From: Bacillus sp. ISL-7
Lineage (GTDB): Bacteria; Bacillota; Bacilli; Bacillales_B; DSM-18226
Assembly (NCBI RefSeq): GCF_018613065.1
Contig: NZ_JAGGQW010000060.1
Span: 1-42,620, forward strand
Direction: 5' to 3'
Length of the DNA stretch: 42,620 bases
This document shows, in pieces, positions 16,515 through 25,506 of the stretch. Positions within the stretch are counted from its first letter, which is position 1. Each line of letters opens with the position of its first letter. The notes under the pieces are model-generated. The model was not told the origin of the DNA. It searched no databases and was given only the letters and a program-made list of their open reading frames with translations. The translations under genes were made by a program, and so were the position numbers.

Positions 16515-16797
16515 TCTTGTCGTGACTATCAAATGCACGAAAACTAGCATCGAACCCGGGCACCTCAGCCAAATGTAATCGCATCCAAAAGTTAACCCAA
16601 CGTGCTAAGGTAATCAGCGTCTAATGTATTTTTCAGATAATATCAATATTTAAAAATGTTAATATTTAAATATTGATATTATCTTGATTAATTTAATTTT
16701 AAATCTTTTGACCATGTAATTCTAATCGAAATTATCTTTCTTCTCGCGCCCGAATTCAAGATTTTATTTATATATAAACACAATGAATACGCTGTTA
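16515..16797. repeat. Operon-upstream repeat, copy 2, with a perfect 20-bp inverted repeat
   Basis: The region matches 8681-8960 closely. In this copy AGATAATATCAATATTTAAA (16635-16654) is perfectly complementary to 16665-16684 around a 10-base loop; copy 1 has a weaker version and copy 3 keeps only the right arm. The similarity ends at 16797, where a degraded transposase-like gene begins. No coding sequence is supported. Confidence 0.8.
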
Positions 16798-16822
16798 ATA
16801 ATATAGTAAACCTTTGTTTCTT

Positions 16823-18016
16823 CCAGTTACATTTCGATTAAATGGGATTAAACATACCATTCAATATAATTTTTGTATCAATCCGTTTTGCAAGTGGTTC
16901 GGAAAGCCACAAACACAATTTACTGCGGTCAAGAATAAACCTTATCGGTACAAGCTCATCGGGAAAGCGGGACACAAATCAATTCAATCTAACTTGTGAC
17001 GCTATATATCCTAATCAAGGTATGACATTCGATTGCACCACCACACCCTATTCTAATTAGAGCATCGCACAGGAAGTAGAACACTGAATTCGTATTAATT
17101 CTGTGAAGGATGTTGTGTCTGAATACCAATTTCATAAGGAAACGTGTGTAAATTCAGATAAAAATCCAGTTGAACATCCTTCCTATTTCTACAAAAGAAA
17201 AAAAAGCAAAACTGGCACGCAGCGAGGGCTGTGTAAAGAGTGTGGGAAATATGATGCCGACCAGAAGAAAACATCTACCTTTAACCAAAAATGAAATGGC
17301 ATCCTGCCGTTATTCATCAAGCTATTGGTAAATAAAATGCAAGATTCAAAAACTATTGATGTTCTAGGTATTGGGGTAAAAACTTATTATAGTAAATTGG
17401 AATGGGTTTATCGCAGATACTTAGAATTTTTGGACGACACGAAGAGAAGCCATTACAAAACAAATCTTTTGGAACGGTCTGGATTAATACCAATAAAATG
17501 ATTTACTGCTTGAACAACATTCGTAAAAAAAGGAATGGGCGGAGCGAGATATGATGATGTGGACATAAGGCTTGAAGATAAAATGCTGGAAACCGTTTTA
17601 TATAAAGAAGACCACCTACACCATTTTGCCCGAAAACATGCAAGATTAAGGCTAGTTATTATCCGCAAGAGCCAACTGAAAACGATACTCAAATAATGAG
17701 TCAATATAAAGATAAGCTCGATAAATTCAACCCCAGAGATAACTATATTGAAGGCTTGCATACAAATTCAACCTATATAACTATCGCTCATTATGGGCTT
17801 AGTAAAGATTTGTTAAAAACACAAAACCGGCGTTTTGTAACCGACAATGATAGTTCGTTACTTTCCGTACTATATCATATTTTTTCTGAGAATTTCAGGT
17901 CATTTTCAGCTCACCAATTTTTATGTCTGACTGACCGTGAAAAATCAAGAATACAGGCTTATCAGGAGTATCAAGAGGCAAATAAGGACTTGTTTAGTTG
18001 GGGGCTAGGGAAATAG
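16823..18016 (+). pseudogene. Degraded zinc-ribbon transposase-like gene
   Basis: Several plus-strand frames join into one protein: FRLNGIKHTIQYNFCINPFC, then TFDCTTTPYSN, then SEYQFHKETCVNSDKNP with CKECGKYD, then DVLGIGVKTYYSKLEWVYRR, then DDVDIRLEDKMLE and finally the frame at 17696-18016 (YKDKLDKFNPRDNYIEGLHT ... DLFSWGLGK). The two Cys pairs suggest an N-terminal zinc ribbon as in insertion-element proteins. At least four frameshifts or stops occur. It interrupts repeat copy 2. Family assignment is only by general resemblance. Confidence 0.6.
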
Positions 18017-18428
18017 ATACTCGTTCTACTTACACGACTGCTTAGCATTATCTTTTGGATTTATTTAAATATCGTGGTCACACATTGCTGAGGAGAAATT
18101 GTCTTACCGACACATAGTATCCTGGTAAAAGATAATAATCCAATTATTCATCCCCTCGCTTTCCTAAAGTCTTCGAAAATCCGATTTTTCATCGAATTCT
18201 CTAAAGAGAAATTCACCTGTATCAGGAGGAAAGAGATCCTCCATCACTTGACAATTTAATTTTCCGGTTGAAATCAAGAGTTACTTGCGTTAAAGAATCC
18301 TTTCTGTGTGGTTTTTTTTGTGTTTACTTAAAACTAATAGAAGTGGATTCTTTTTTCATTTTTTTAGCGCAAACCAAATTTGGGTGAGAAAGTTTATATA
18401 CAAGGCTATAAGCTTAAATCTTAAATTA
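18017..18428. other. Gene-free stretch
   Basis: About 410 bases between the degraded transposase and the small CxxH/CxxC gene. Frames on both strands are broken and no repeat, promoter or terminator could be supported. Confidence 0.5.
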
Positions 18429-18611
18429 CTATGAATGAATCAGGTTAAATGATATTTGTTCTCTAACGCTAAGAAGAAGAAATAATTTTAGTTCCGCCTG
18501 TTTGCCACAAAAGGAACATGTTTTTTTTGTTTGGACAGGCATTTTTTTTACATGTGGAACAGGAAGTAATTCCAATCCTTTTGTGAGATGTTCTTTACAA
18601 ACCATTACCAT
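18429..18611 (-). CDS. Small CxxH/CxxC putative metal-binding protein
   Basis: The 60-residue protein starts at ATG 18611 (AAGAAGGGAG site eight bases upstream). It carries CKEH near the N-terminus and CSFC in the middle (MPVQTKKTCSFCGKQAELKL), four ligands that could bind one zinc ion. This recalls the small CxxH/CxxC proteins of Bacillaceae, whose function is unknown, but the intervening sequence differs from those I know. The frame extends upstream to 18782 without homology, so the internal start is preferred. It lies just downstream of repeat copy 3, where a catabolic gene would be expected. Confidence 0.6.
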   Translation of the reverse strand: MVMVCKEHLTKGLELLPVPHVKKMPVQTKKTCSFCGKQAELKLFLLLSVREQISFNLIHS

Positions 18612-18842
18612 AATGAATGCTCCCTTCTTATTAGACTCTACTCGAGCAAAATAAGTAAATAGGTTGGTACTCCCCCCACCTGATGAAACAGTTGTTTTTA
18701 TCCTCCTAGGAAAATTCTGTAATTTGACTTGGAATAGGATAGGCAAAACCCGTATTTCTTCTGACGAGGCGACAGGATTCACTTTAGGTTACAACCTGTC
18801 TGTTAATTTGCTAGCACTCTCAAAGAGTTACTTTCTCACAGG

Positions 18843-19230
18843 GATTCGTGCAACTATCAAATGCACAAAAACTAGCATTGATCCGGATACCTCAGCCAAA
18901 TGTAATCGCATCCAAAACTTAACACAGTGTGCTATGGTCAAAAATGTTAATATTTAAATATATCGGAATATTATCTTGATTAATTTAATTTTAAATCTTT
19001 TCCCTATGTAATTCTAATCGAAATAATCTTTCTTCTAGAGCAAAAATTCAAGATTTTATTAATATATAAACACAATGAATACATTGTTAATTCTAGTGCA
19101 AGGAAATGTTTTAATAGGAATAATGACTAGACTTCGTTGTCCTGAGTGAGTTCTAAAAAACATTTAATTAAAAAAGGGTAAGAGGAGTTGGAAATCAAAA
19201 ATAAAACCACGAATAAACAAAAAGACATCT
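18843..19230. repeat. Operon-upstream repeat, copy 3
   Basis: It matches 8681-9110 over nearly its whole length, including the [12 protein letters not shown] stretch, AATTAATTTAATTTTAAATC, TTCAAGATTTTATTAATATA and the distal GGTAAGAGGAGTTGGAAAT. The left arm of the hairpin is deleted. It now faces a small CxxH/CxxC gene instead of dioxygenase genes. Confidence 0.8.
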
Positions 19231-19288
19231 TTCTATTTAAATCCTTCCAAATTTATTTTTTTCCAAAAAAAAAAGCTGTTCTCCCTAT

Positions 19289-19600
19289 AAAATGTACCCT
19301 AATAGAGTACTTAAAAAAGGTCTACCTATAGGGTACATTTTTGTATAATTAAGAAATACAACTCAGAGAACTAAACATGGAGACGGAGAAATTATGAGTA
19401 AAAAGATCTTCACAGAGAAAGAGATCAAGTTGCAATCAGCTAATAATTACGTTAAATCTGTAAGCTCAAAAGGAATCACCTATACTGATCAATTTAAGCA
19501 TATATTTATTGTGGAAAAAGAGAAGGGCAAATTCGCAAGAGAAATTTTGTTGCTGTTTGTACCATCTTGTTTTCTCCTCCTAATATGACTCTGATTTTCA
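19289..19600 (+). mobile_element. 5' end of an insertion sequence with truncated helix-turn-helix OrfA
   Basis: AAAATGTACCCTA (19289-19301) and its exact complement (19329-19341) look like an IS end or leader hairpin. The frame at 19394-19588 starts MSKKIFTEKEIKLQSANNYV after GGAGACGGAG and continues SSKGITYTDQFKHIF, as in IS3-type OrfA proteins of Bacillus. Homology is lost after about 50 residues, so the element is truncated. Confidence 0.6.
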
Positions 19601-19744
19601 GTCCTCTTTTATCAATTAGAGAAAAAACTAAAAGTGTGACAGGTCAGAGCTATTTGATTATTGGAGGATGTACTGTGTTTTTATGACAAGAAAAGACCAT
19701 TGCAGACCAACTTGAAGTTCTTTTGAAGATCTTTGATCAAAAAT

Positions 19745-19830
19745 ACAATTGAACATGCCTGGGGTGTCAAGAAAAACAGTGATGGTAATAATGAATTCTG
19801 GTATGACTATAAAGCGCATTTTGCTGTTGG
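19745..19830 (+). mobile_element. Short DDE transposase fragment (IS1182-like)
   Basis: The plus strand encodes WGVKKNSDGNNEFWYDYKAH with FAVG, a conserved stretch of IS1182/IS4-type transposases (GVKKNSDGKxEFWYGYKxH). Nothing else of that element is recognisable nearby. Confidence 0.6.
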
Positions 19831-20023
19831 CAATTTCCGCGAACCATCATCTCGTTTAACTCCTTTAGAACCTTTCATGACCATTAAAATTTAATACAGT
19901 CTTTATTAAAAATGAATTGCCCCTCCTAAAAGCAAAAATATCCCCGATTCCTATTGTTGGTTGAAACCCCTTATTATCAACAAAAGCTTTTTCTATCCCA
20001 GAATCGGAGACGCTGTACGGAGC

Positions 20024-20056
20024 AAAAAAAAAGAAGCCGGCTAAACCAACTTCTTT
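20024..20056 (-). terminator. Terminator of the hydroxyacyl-CoA-dehydrogenase-like gene
   Basis: On the minus strand AAGAAGTTGG (20047-20056) pairs with CCGGCTTCTT (20032-20041), including two G-U pairs, around five bases and runs into a tract of T. It is 28 bases after the stop codon. Confidence 0.75.
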
Positions 20057-20083
20057 CTCACTATTTTTAAACTGTCACATTGC

Positions 20084-21049
20084 TTATTTAACTGCTGTTG
20101 CTGTTTTTTCCTTCTTTGCTTCTTTGTCTTGAATTAATTTTAGAAGATCTAGGAAATTATCATCACGTGTATAAATTGCTTTTGCCCCATTATCATCGTA
20201 TTCATAGAAACCTTTATTTGAACGAATACCATGTTCACTTTTTTCGACCATTTCTTTTAAGAATTTAGGAACTTCTCTTGTATTCGATAAATCCTGCTCG
20301 ATGTTGTATACCATAGCTTGTGTTGTTTGCAGACCTGCTAAATCCTGACTTTCCATTGGTCCGCAAAAAGCCCATTTAAAGCCCATGCTTCCTCTTACAG
20401 CGATATCAATATCTTCTGCCGTACATACTCCCAATTCAATTAAGTTGAAGCATTCCCGTAGAAAAGCTACTTGTATGCGGTTAACGATAAAGCCGGTAAT
20501 CTCTTTTTTCAGTACTACTGGAGTTTTACCGATTTCCTTCATTAGGTCATAAGTTACTTTTACGACATTTTCATCTGTCTTCTCAAATTTAGCAATTTCT
20601 ACAATTGGTACAAGTTGTGGAGGGTTAAAGTAGTGTGTAATGATAAATCTTCCTGGATGTTTTGCTCTTTGTGTTAATTCTTTTAATGGGAAAGTAGATG
20701 TATTAGATGCAATAATCGTTTTTTCAGAGACAATACTTTCAATAATCTCGTAAGTATCTAATTTTGTCTCAAGCACTTCTGGAATAGATTCTAGAATAAA
20801 ATCAGTATCCTGGATCGCTTCAAGTAAATCTGTTGTATATTTAATATTATCCAAAGTCTGCTCCATTTTTTCTTGTGACAGCATTCCTTTATCAACCATA
20901 ATTTCCAAGCTGTTCGTAATCATTTTTTTTGCTGTTTCCAATGATGTCTCGCGTCTAGCTTGAATACGTACAATATATCCTGCTTGTGCAAGTAATTGAG
21001 CAACGCCATGACCCATAATACCTGCTCCAAGTACTGTGATGATCTTCAT
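20084..21049 (-). CDS. 3-hydroxyacyl-CoA-dehydrogenase-family NAD enzyme
   Basis: The 321-residue protein has an N-terminal Rossmann fold with VLGAGIMGHGVAQ (residues 5-17), the family segment IIASNTSTFPLKEL, HYFNPPQLVPIVEI with the catalytic His, and a C-terminal helical domain (GFIVNRIQVAFLRE onward). It oxidises a 3-hydroxyacyl-CoA or a related hydroxy acid; NPPQLVPIVEI also occurs in L-gulonate 3-dehydrogenase and carnitine dehydrogenase types. Its upstream neighbour is a gluconate-type permease, which makes a sugar-acid substrate plausible. It might instead serve the aromatic island. The gene itself is intact. Confidence 0.82.
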   Translation of the reverse strand: MKIITVLGAGIMGHGVAQLLAQAGYIVRIQARRETSLETAKKMITNSLEIMVDKGMLSQEKMEQTLDNIKYTTDLLEAIQDTDFILESIPEVLETKLDTYEIIESIVSEKTIIASNTSTFPLKELTQRAKHPGRFIITHYFNPPQLVPIVEIAKFEKTDENVVKVTYDLMKEIGKTPVVLKKEITGFIVNRIQVAFLRECFNLIELGVCTAEDIDIAVRGSMGFKWAFCGPMESQDLAGLQTTQAMVYNIEQDLSNTREVPKFLKEMVEKSEHGIRSNKGFYEYDDNGAKAIYTRDDNFLDLLKLIQDKEAKKEKTATAVK

Positions 21050-21213
21050 TTAAAAACCCCATTTCGTATTATATTTTCTCCATTTTTCATAATTAGAATA
21101 GAAATTCTATTAAAAATAGGAAGCATCTTGCTATTTATTTTTATAATAGTAACTTCATTGTGAAAGGAATTTATCGGATAGCTTTCTCTTGGTGTTATGT
21201 TAATATATAAAGA

Positions 21214-22649
21214 TTAAACAGAAATATTTTTAATTTGCTTCTTCTTGTTTCCAGCCCCTTCAATCGTGTGAATAACAACTGCAGCAACTAGGATAGCTGC
21301 AATGGTTACACCAGCTAATATGACAGAAGTATCCATTAAGAGGACAAGAATAATTCCAACAATTGATGCTACTGATGAAAGAATCGTATATGTCGCAAAT
21401 GTTTCTTTCATTGATAAGCCAAAAAATTCTTTTACCATCCAGAAGCCAGGATCATTTACGTGTGAAGCAAAAGCTGTTCCCGCTCCAGTAGCAAGAGCAA
21501 CAAGTGCTAAGTTTGCCTCAGGATATGATTCTAGCATTGGAAGCACCAATCCGGCAGTTGATAATGCTGCAACAGTTCCTGAACCTAAACAAATACGGAA
21601 AATTACGGCAAGAATCCACGAAAGAAGAACTGGAGAAATGGAAACATCAGTAAACAGACTAGCAATATATTCCCCAACTCCGCCATCTATAATAACTTGT
21701 TTGAATGCACCACCACCACCAGTAATTAAGATTAGCAAACCAATCGCGTTGATGGATGCCCCTGCAGAGGACGTTAAATCTTTCATTGGAGTTTTCCTGG
21801 CAATTCCCATTGTATACAAAGCTAATAATAGTGAGATTAACAAAGCTACTGGAGCGGTTCCGACAAAACGAATAATTACAACTAAAAGATTATCGGCAAA
21901 TTCCAATTGTTTTTGAAAATATCTAAAAAAGCTGCTACAAACATCAATAGAATCGGGAATACCGCTGTTAAGACACTGATTCCAAATCCAGGTGTTTCTT
22001 CTAATTTCCATAGTTTTTGATCTCCTATTGCTTCCGCATTGCCTGTTTTTTCAAAAGCACTTGGGATCCACTTTTTGTTGATTTTAGGGTACCAAACTCC
22101 CGCAACTACAATTGTTGGTATCCCAATAATGATATGTATATTAATACCATGGCGAGGTCTGCTCCGTACTCCTGTGTAACTGCAGTGATTCCTGGATGAG
22201 GTGGCAAGAAGCTGTGTGCGACAACTAAAGCACCTGCTAACGTAAGGCCAAAGTGTGTAATGGAAATCTTTAGTTCCTTAGAAATCATATAGATTATTGG
22301 AACTAATAGAATAAAGGCAACGTCCCAGAATAAAGCAATTCCTACGATAAAGGAAGAAGCAGCAATTGCCCATTGCACATTCCTTCTTCCAAACTTATCG
22401 ATTAATGTCATTGAATTCGATAGGCTCCACCTGCATCAGCATCAAACGACCAATCATCGCTCCGAAACCTAAGATTAGCGCTATATGTCCTAAAGTACCG
22501 CCTAATCCATCTTCTACTGAAGCGACTATGTCACCTAGCGGCATCCCTAATGCCAGCGCCACAACAAACGAGGAAATAATCAATGAGATGAAAGCGTTTA
22601 ATTTGAAGACCGTGATTAAAAACTTTTTATATAGCCCTAAATCTTCCAT
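21214..22649 (-). pseudogene. GntP-family gluconate/hydroxy-acid permease, frameshifted
   Basis: Three minus-strand frames join into one protein of about 470 residues: 22649-22395 ([20 protein letters not shown] ... [20 protein letters not shown]), 22411-22106 ([20 protein letters not shown] ... VVAHSFLPPHPGITAV) and 22011-21214 (GAFKQVIIDGGVGEYIA ... GTAFASHVNDPGFWMVKEF). These are GntP hallmarks. The polytopic membrane protein would import a sugar acid by proton symport, but at least three shifts break it. It reads toward the dehydrogenase at 21049, so both probably formed a unit. If sequence quality is poor here, some shifts could be errors. Confidence 0.88.
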
Positions 22650-22674
22650 TAACTTAAAGAATCCCCTTTGTCTT

Positions 22675-22725
22675 AAACATTCAGAAAATAAATATTTTAT
22701 ATATATGGGAATTTTCTGAATGTTT
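22675..22725 (-). promoter_or_regulatory. Inverted repeat upstream of the permease
   Basis: AAACATTCAGAAAAT (22675-22689) is exactly complementary to 22711-22725 over 15 bp with a 21-base AT-rich spacer. It begins 26 bases before the permease start, so it can act as an operator or as a leader hairpin. No regulator gene is nearby. Confidence 0.55.
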
Positions 22726-23040
22726 ATAGTATAATAAAAAGCTATTGAAATATCTAATAGAATATAATTTATAAAAAGGCGGTTTTTTAAAAATATTTTT
22801 TATAGTTGTAAGTCAATAACGGGATCTATAAGGAGAAAATATTACTGTATTGATTAATAATTGTTATTTTTGCTATTTCATTTAATAATGTCGGAAATAC
22901 TCTAGAGAACATCCAGATAAGTTATTTCAAATTTTCAAATTGTTCCACCGTTATTACCTTCAGATGTTACTCTTGTTCTATGTTTTATGATGTTAATTTA
23001 TCAATGGCTACTGATATAATAAAACCATATAAAATAAATA
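22726..23040. other. Gene-free AT-rich stretch
   Basis: About 310 bases between the permease operator and the DUF2798 remnant. Only short broken frames are seen, and no homology was recognised. Confidence 0.45.
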
Positions 23041-23043
23041 GGG

Positions 23044-23221
23044 GTTTTGATGAAACATTTTTACATACATGGTTAAAAACTTGGTCACAGGCTTTTATTT
23101 GCGCTTTTATTGGGGCTTACTATTTTCTGAGAGTAATACAAAAATAATGAAAAAAATTAATTTTCTAGAAAAACCACTAATAATTGAGAATAATATTTTA
23201 GTGAGAGAACAAAACGATTAA
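23044..23221 (+). pseudogene. Truncated second DUF2798-like gene
   Basis: The plus strand reads GFDETFLHTWLKTWSQAF then ICAFIGAYYFLRVIQK, and after a one-base shift MKKINFLEKPLIIENN with LVREQND. This is nearly the protein at 3950-4183 but without its first transmembrane segment. The close match in coding and non-coding bases shows a recent copy, now in opposite orientation. Confidence 0.85.
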
Positions 23222-23300
23222 TAAAAAATTTTACAGCAAAGTACTTACGGCGGGGATTCTATAGGTTCTGGTAAAGTAGAAAAAGTTGGTTCTAGTAACA

Positions 23301-23332
23301 AAAAGAAGTGGAGACAATTCCACTTCTTTTTT
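23301..23332. terminator. Hairpin with A and T tracts
   Basis: AAAAGAAGTGG (23301-23311) pairs perfectly with 23320-23330 around eight bases, and T continues on the plus strand. It lies after the DUF2798 remnant and before a nitrilase remnant, and can serve either strand. Confidence 0.7.
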
Positions 23333-23552
23333 AATACTGAATGTTATGAGGATTTAAAATCTACTCCCGAAGTGATGTGTAATGGAGGAAGTGCAATTGT
23401 TGGACCTTTGGGTGAATACATTACTGAATCTGTTTGGGGAAAAGAAGATAACATCATTGCTGACCTTGATATGAAATAAATCGCATCAGCCAATTTGATT
23501 TTAATCCTGTTGGTCATTATGCAAGACCGGATGTTTTGCATATCATTGATGC
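23333..23552 (+). pseudogene. Nitrilase C-terminal remnant
   Basis: The frame EDLKSTPEVMCNGGSAIVGP with LGEYITESVWGKEDN and IIADLDMK, then after a frameshift FDFNPVGHYARPDVLHI, is the C-terminal part of plant/bacterial nitrilases (GGSxIxxPxG, GHYARPDVF). The catalytic Cys and the first 200 residues are missing. It is joined directly to an extradiol dioxygenase fragment. Confidence 0.85.
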
Positions 23553-23662
23553 AGTGGAAACCATCAAAATTTTATTCTTGAACAAGGAAATCAAATTAGT
23601 TTAAAAACTTTGAACTGGAAAAGGTAGAGCAATTTTAAGACCAGGGGGCAAACGTATGTAAA
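23553..23662 (+). pseudogene. Extradiol dioxygenase (VOC) internal remnant
   Basis: SGNHQNFILEQGNQISLK matches SGDHHNLILEQGEEPGLK of the dioxygenase at 5495-6409 (about residues 45-62). After a one-base shift FELEKVEQF, a stop and DQGANV match residues 66-88. Only about 35 residues of the first VOC module remain. It differs enough from the intact gene to be a diverged paralogue. Confidence 0.8.
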
Positions 23663-23768
23663 TAGGTGGAAAGTCAATAAAAAAGTTCCTAAAGGACGAG
23701 TATCGGAACAAAAACTTTGCTTATAATGCTGGTTTGCGCATAAATGAATGGATTTTTAACCATTCAAA

Positions 23769-24017
23769 ATGGGAAAGTTCAGTTTTCTAAACTTGTTAAG
23801 TAGTCTTTCGTCTGAACAGGCAAAAATGATTATCGGTCATAAATTCTTTCCACATTTAATTGACATGGTATTCCTCCATGGCTTAAATCTAACCTTTGGC
23901 ATATTGATTATGATATCATTTATAGCAGCTGTCATTTCATTTTTCCACGGAAAACGTTATGTGCATCAAGAAGAAGGGGGGGTTAAAGGGAATATCTTCA
24001 ACAGTAAGGATTTCTAA
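23769..24017 (+). pseudogene. C-terminal remnant of a DHA2-type MFS exporter
   Basis: SSEQAKMIIGHKFFPHLIDM then VFLHGLNLTFGILIMISFIA with AVISFFHGKRYVHQEE reads as the last transmembrane helix and tail of an EmrB/QacA-type (14-helix) exporter. About 400 residues are missing upstream. The frame runs on past 23985 over the next gene's leader. Assignment rests on this short region. Confidence 0.5.
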
Positions 24018-24066
24018 AATCAGGGAGGTGTGTTCCAAAGCTGGGCAGTCGGCTTTGGAGGAAATT

Positions 24067-24807
24067 ATGAAAATTGCAGATGGAATTGAAATGTTGGAAC
24101 TTGAGATGAATATGATGGGCAATCGCAGGACAATCCATCCCACTCTACTCCATGATGGGAATCATGCTGTTTTAGTTGATACCGGGATGCCAGGGCAGTT
24201 AGAAGACATTAAAGCTGCGATGAAAAAAGCCGGTGTTCCTTTTGAACAGCTTGACGCGGTCATTCTAACCCATCAGGATATTGATCATATAGGCAGCATT
24301 CAAGAGGTGTTAAAAGCAGCGCGGAAACCAATTGATGTTTATGCGCATGCCGAAGATAAACCTTTTATTGAAGGTGATAAGGAGCCGATCAAGATGACCA
24401 GGGACAAGGTCACACAAATGCTCTCACGTATTCCTGAGGACATGCGCAAACAGGTGGAAACCATTTTTCTTAATCCGCCAACAGCCAAAATTACAAAGGT
24501 CGTCTCCGATGGCGATGTCCTTCCGTTTTTCGGAGGTGTAGAGGTCATATTCACACCAGGCCATTCACCTGGTCATTTCAGCCTCTATCATCATCCGACA
24601 AAGACGCTCATTACTGGGGATGCAACCGTTAGTGAGGACGGCAAAATTCTCGGCCCAAATCCACAGGCAACTCCAGATATGCCGATGGCGCTTGAATCGC
24701 AGAAAAAATTCACCCTATTTGATATTGCCAAAGTGATCTGCTATCACGGGGGTCTTGTGGATAACCAAGTCAACGAGCAATTTCGAAAACTTTCCGAAGT
24801 AAATTAA
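24067..24807 (+). CDS. MBL-fold metallo-hydrolase
   Basis: The protein of 246 residues has the metallo-beta-lactamase fold signature: LVDTGMPG, THQDIDHIGS, TPGHSPGHFSLYH and LITGDATV. The metal motif is HQDIDH, so the second His of HxHxDH is Asp, as in a Bacillus subgroup of these enzymes. Substrate is unknown; lactonase or thioesterase-type activities occur in the family. The ATG at 24067 with GGAGG six bases upstream is preferred over the longer open frame from 23959, whose first 36 residues have no homology. A terminator follows at 24893. Confidence 0.85.
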   Translation: MKIADGIEMLELEMNMMGNRRTIHPTLLHDGNHAVLVDTGMPGQLEDIKAAMKKAGVPFEQLDAVILTHQDIDHIGSIQEVLKAARKPIDVYAHAEDKPFIEGDKEPIKMTRDKVTQMLSRIPEDMRKQVETIFLNPPTAKITKVVSDGDVLPFFGGVEVIFTPGHSPGHFSLYHHPTKTLITGDATVSEDGKILGPNPQATPDMPMALESQKKFTLFDIAKVICYHGGLVDNQVNEQFRKLSEVN

Positions 24808-24892
24808 TAGATCAGAGCAGTGATGCATAAAGGTAAATGCAGCGTTACATACCAACCGCTTATCGAAAAACTTCCCCGTTACATGGACTATA

Positions 24893-24937
24893 ACCCGAAT
24901 AATGGAGACTTTAAAAAAAGTCCCTTATTCGGGTTTT
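24893..24937 (+). terminator. Rho-independent terminator after the MBL hydrolase
   Basis: CCCGAATAA at about 24894-24902 pairs with TTATTCGGG at 24925-24933 and is followed by TTTTTT. An internal GACTTT/AAAGTC pair extends the stem. Confidence 0.85.
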
Positions 24938-24998
24938 TTGTGTTCGCTGGACAAAAACCCGTTTATAATCATTTAGGGGATATAACCGGAGGAAATTT

Positions 24999-25275
24999 AA
25001 AATGAGTAAAATTATATTTAATGAGATTCAGATTAAATTATTAGAGAGTAAGTTCCTTTCGGAAATGCATCACGAAAAGGCAAAAAGCGAGCCGGAATAG
25101 TGGTCGCACATGCCATGTTACGTACCTCTTATTATCTCTTAACACGGAAAGAAATGTATGTAGACTTAGGCGAAGACTACTTTGATAAACAGAGGCAGCA
25201 ATCCATTGTTCGGCATTCACTACGAAGACTTGAAGTTTAGGATACACAGTTACTTTACAAGAACCAGAAGCATCT
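24999..25275 (+). mobile_element. Chimeric transposase debris (OrfA start joined to IS110-type end)
   Basis: A strong GGAGG site precedes MSKIIFNEIQIKLLESKF, the start of an IS3-type OrfA. It breaks off and, one base out of frame, continues KKRAGIVVAHAMLRTSYY with LLTRKEMYVDLGEDYFDKQ and RQQSIVRHSLRRLE, the C-terminus of an IS110-type transposase. Two different elements have been joined by deletion. Confidence 0.65.
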
Positions 25276-25506
25276 TAATCTATTCAACTCGATTCCAAAG
25301 ATCAATGAATTAGGCGCTCTCCCCTTTTTTAAAAATGAATGAGCTGCGTCTTCTTTAGCATTGCCTTTATTCCTGAATTACAGAAGTTTATTTTCATGGT
25401 AGTTTAAGTATAACCCTTCACATACAATATTTTTATTGAAGAGGGGAGGACACATTATCCTCCTCATTCTTTTAATAAATCAGAGAGATTTTTTTATGCG
25501 ATAAAT

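Noticed and set aside
18664..18957. Plus-strand ORF of 97 codons over repeat copy 3
   Set aside because: It is not open in the other copies of the repeat and lies antisense to the CxxH/CxxC gene leader.
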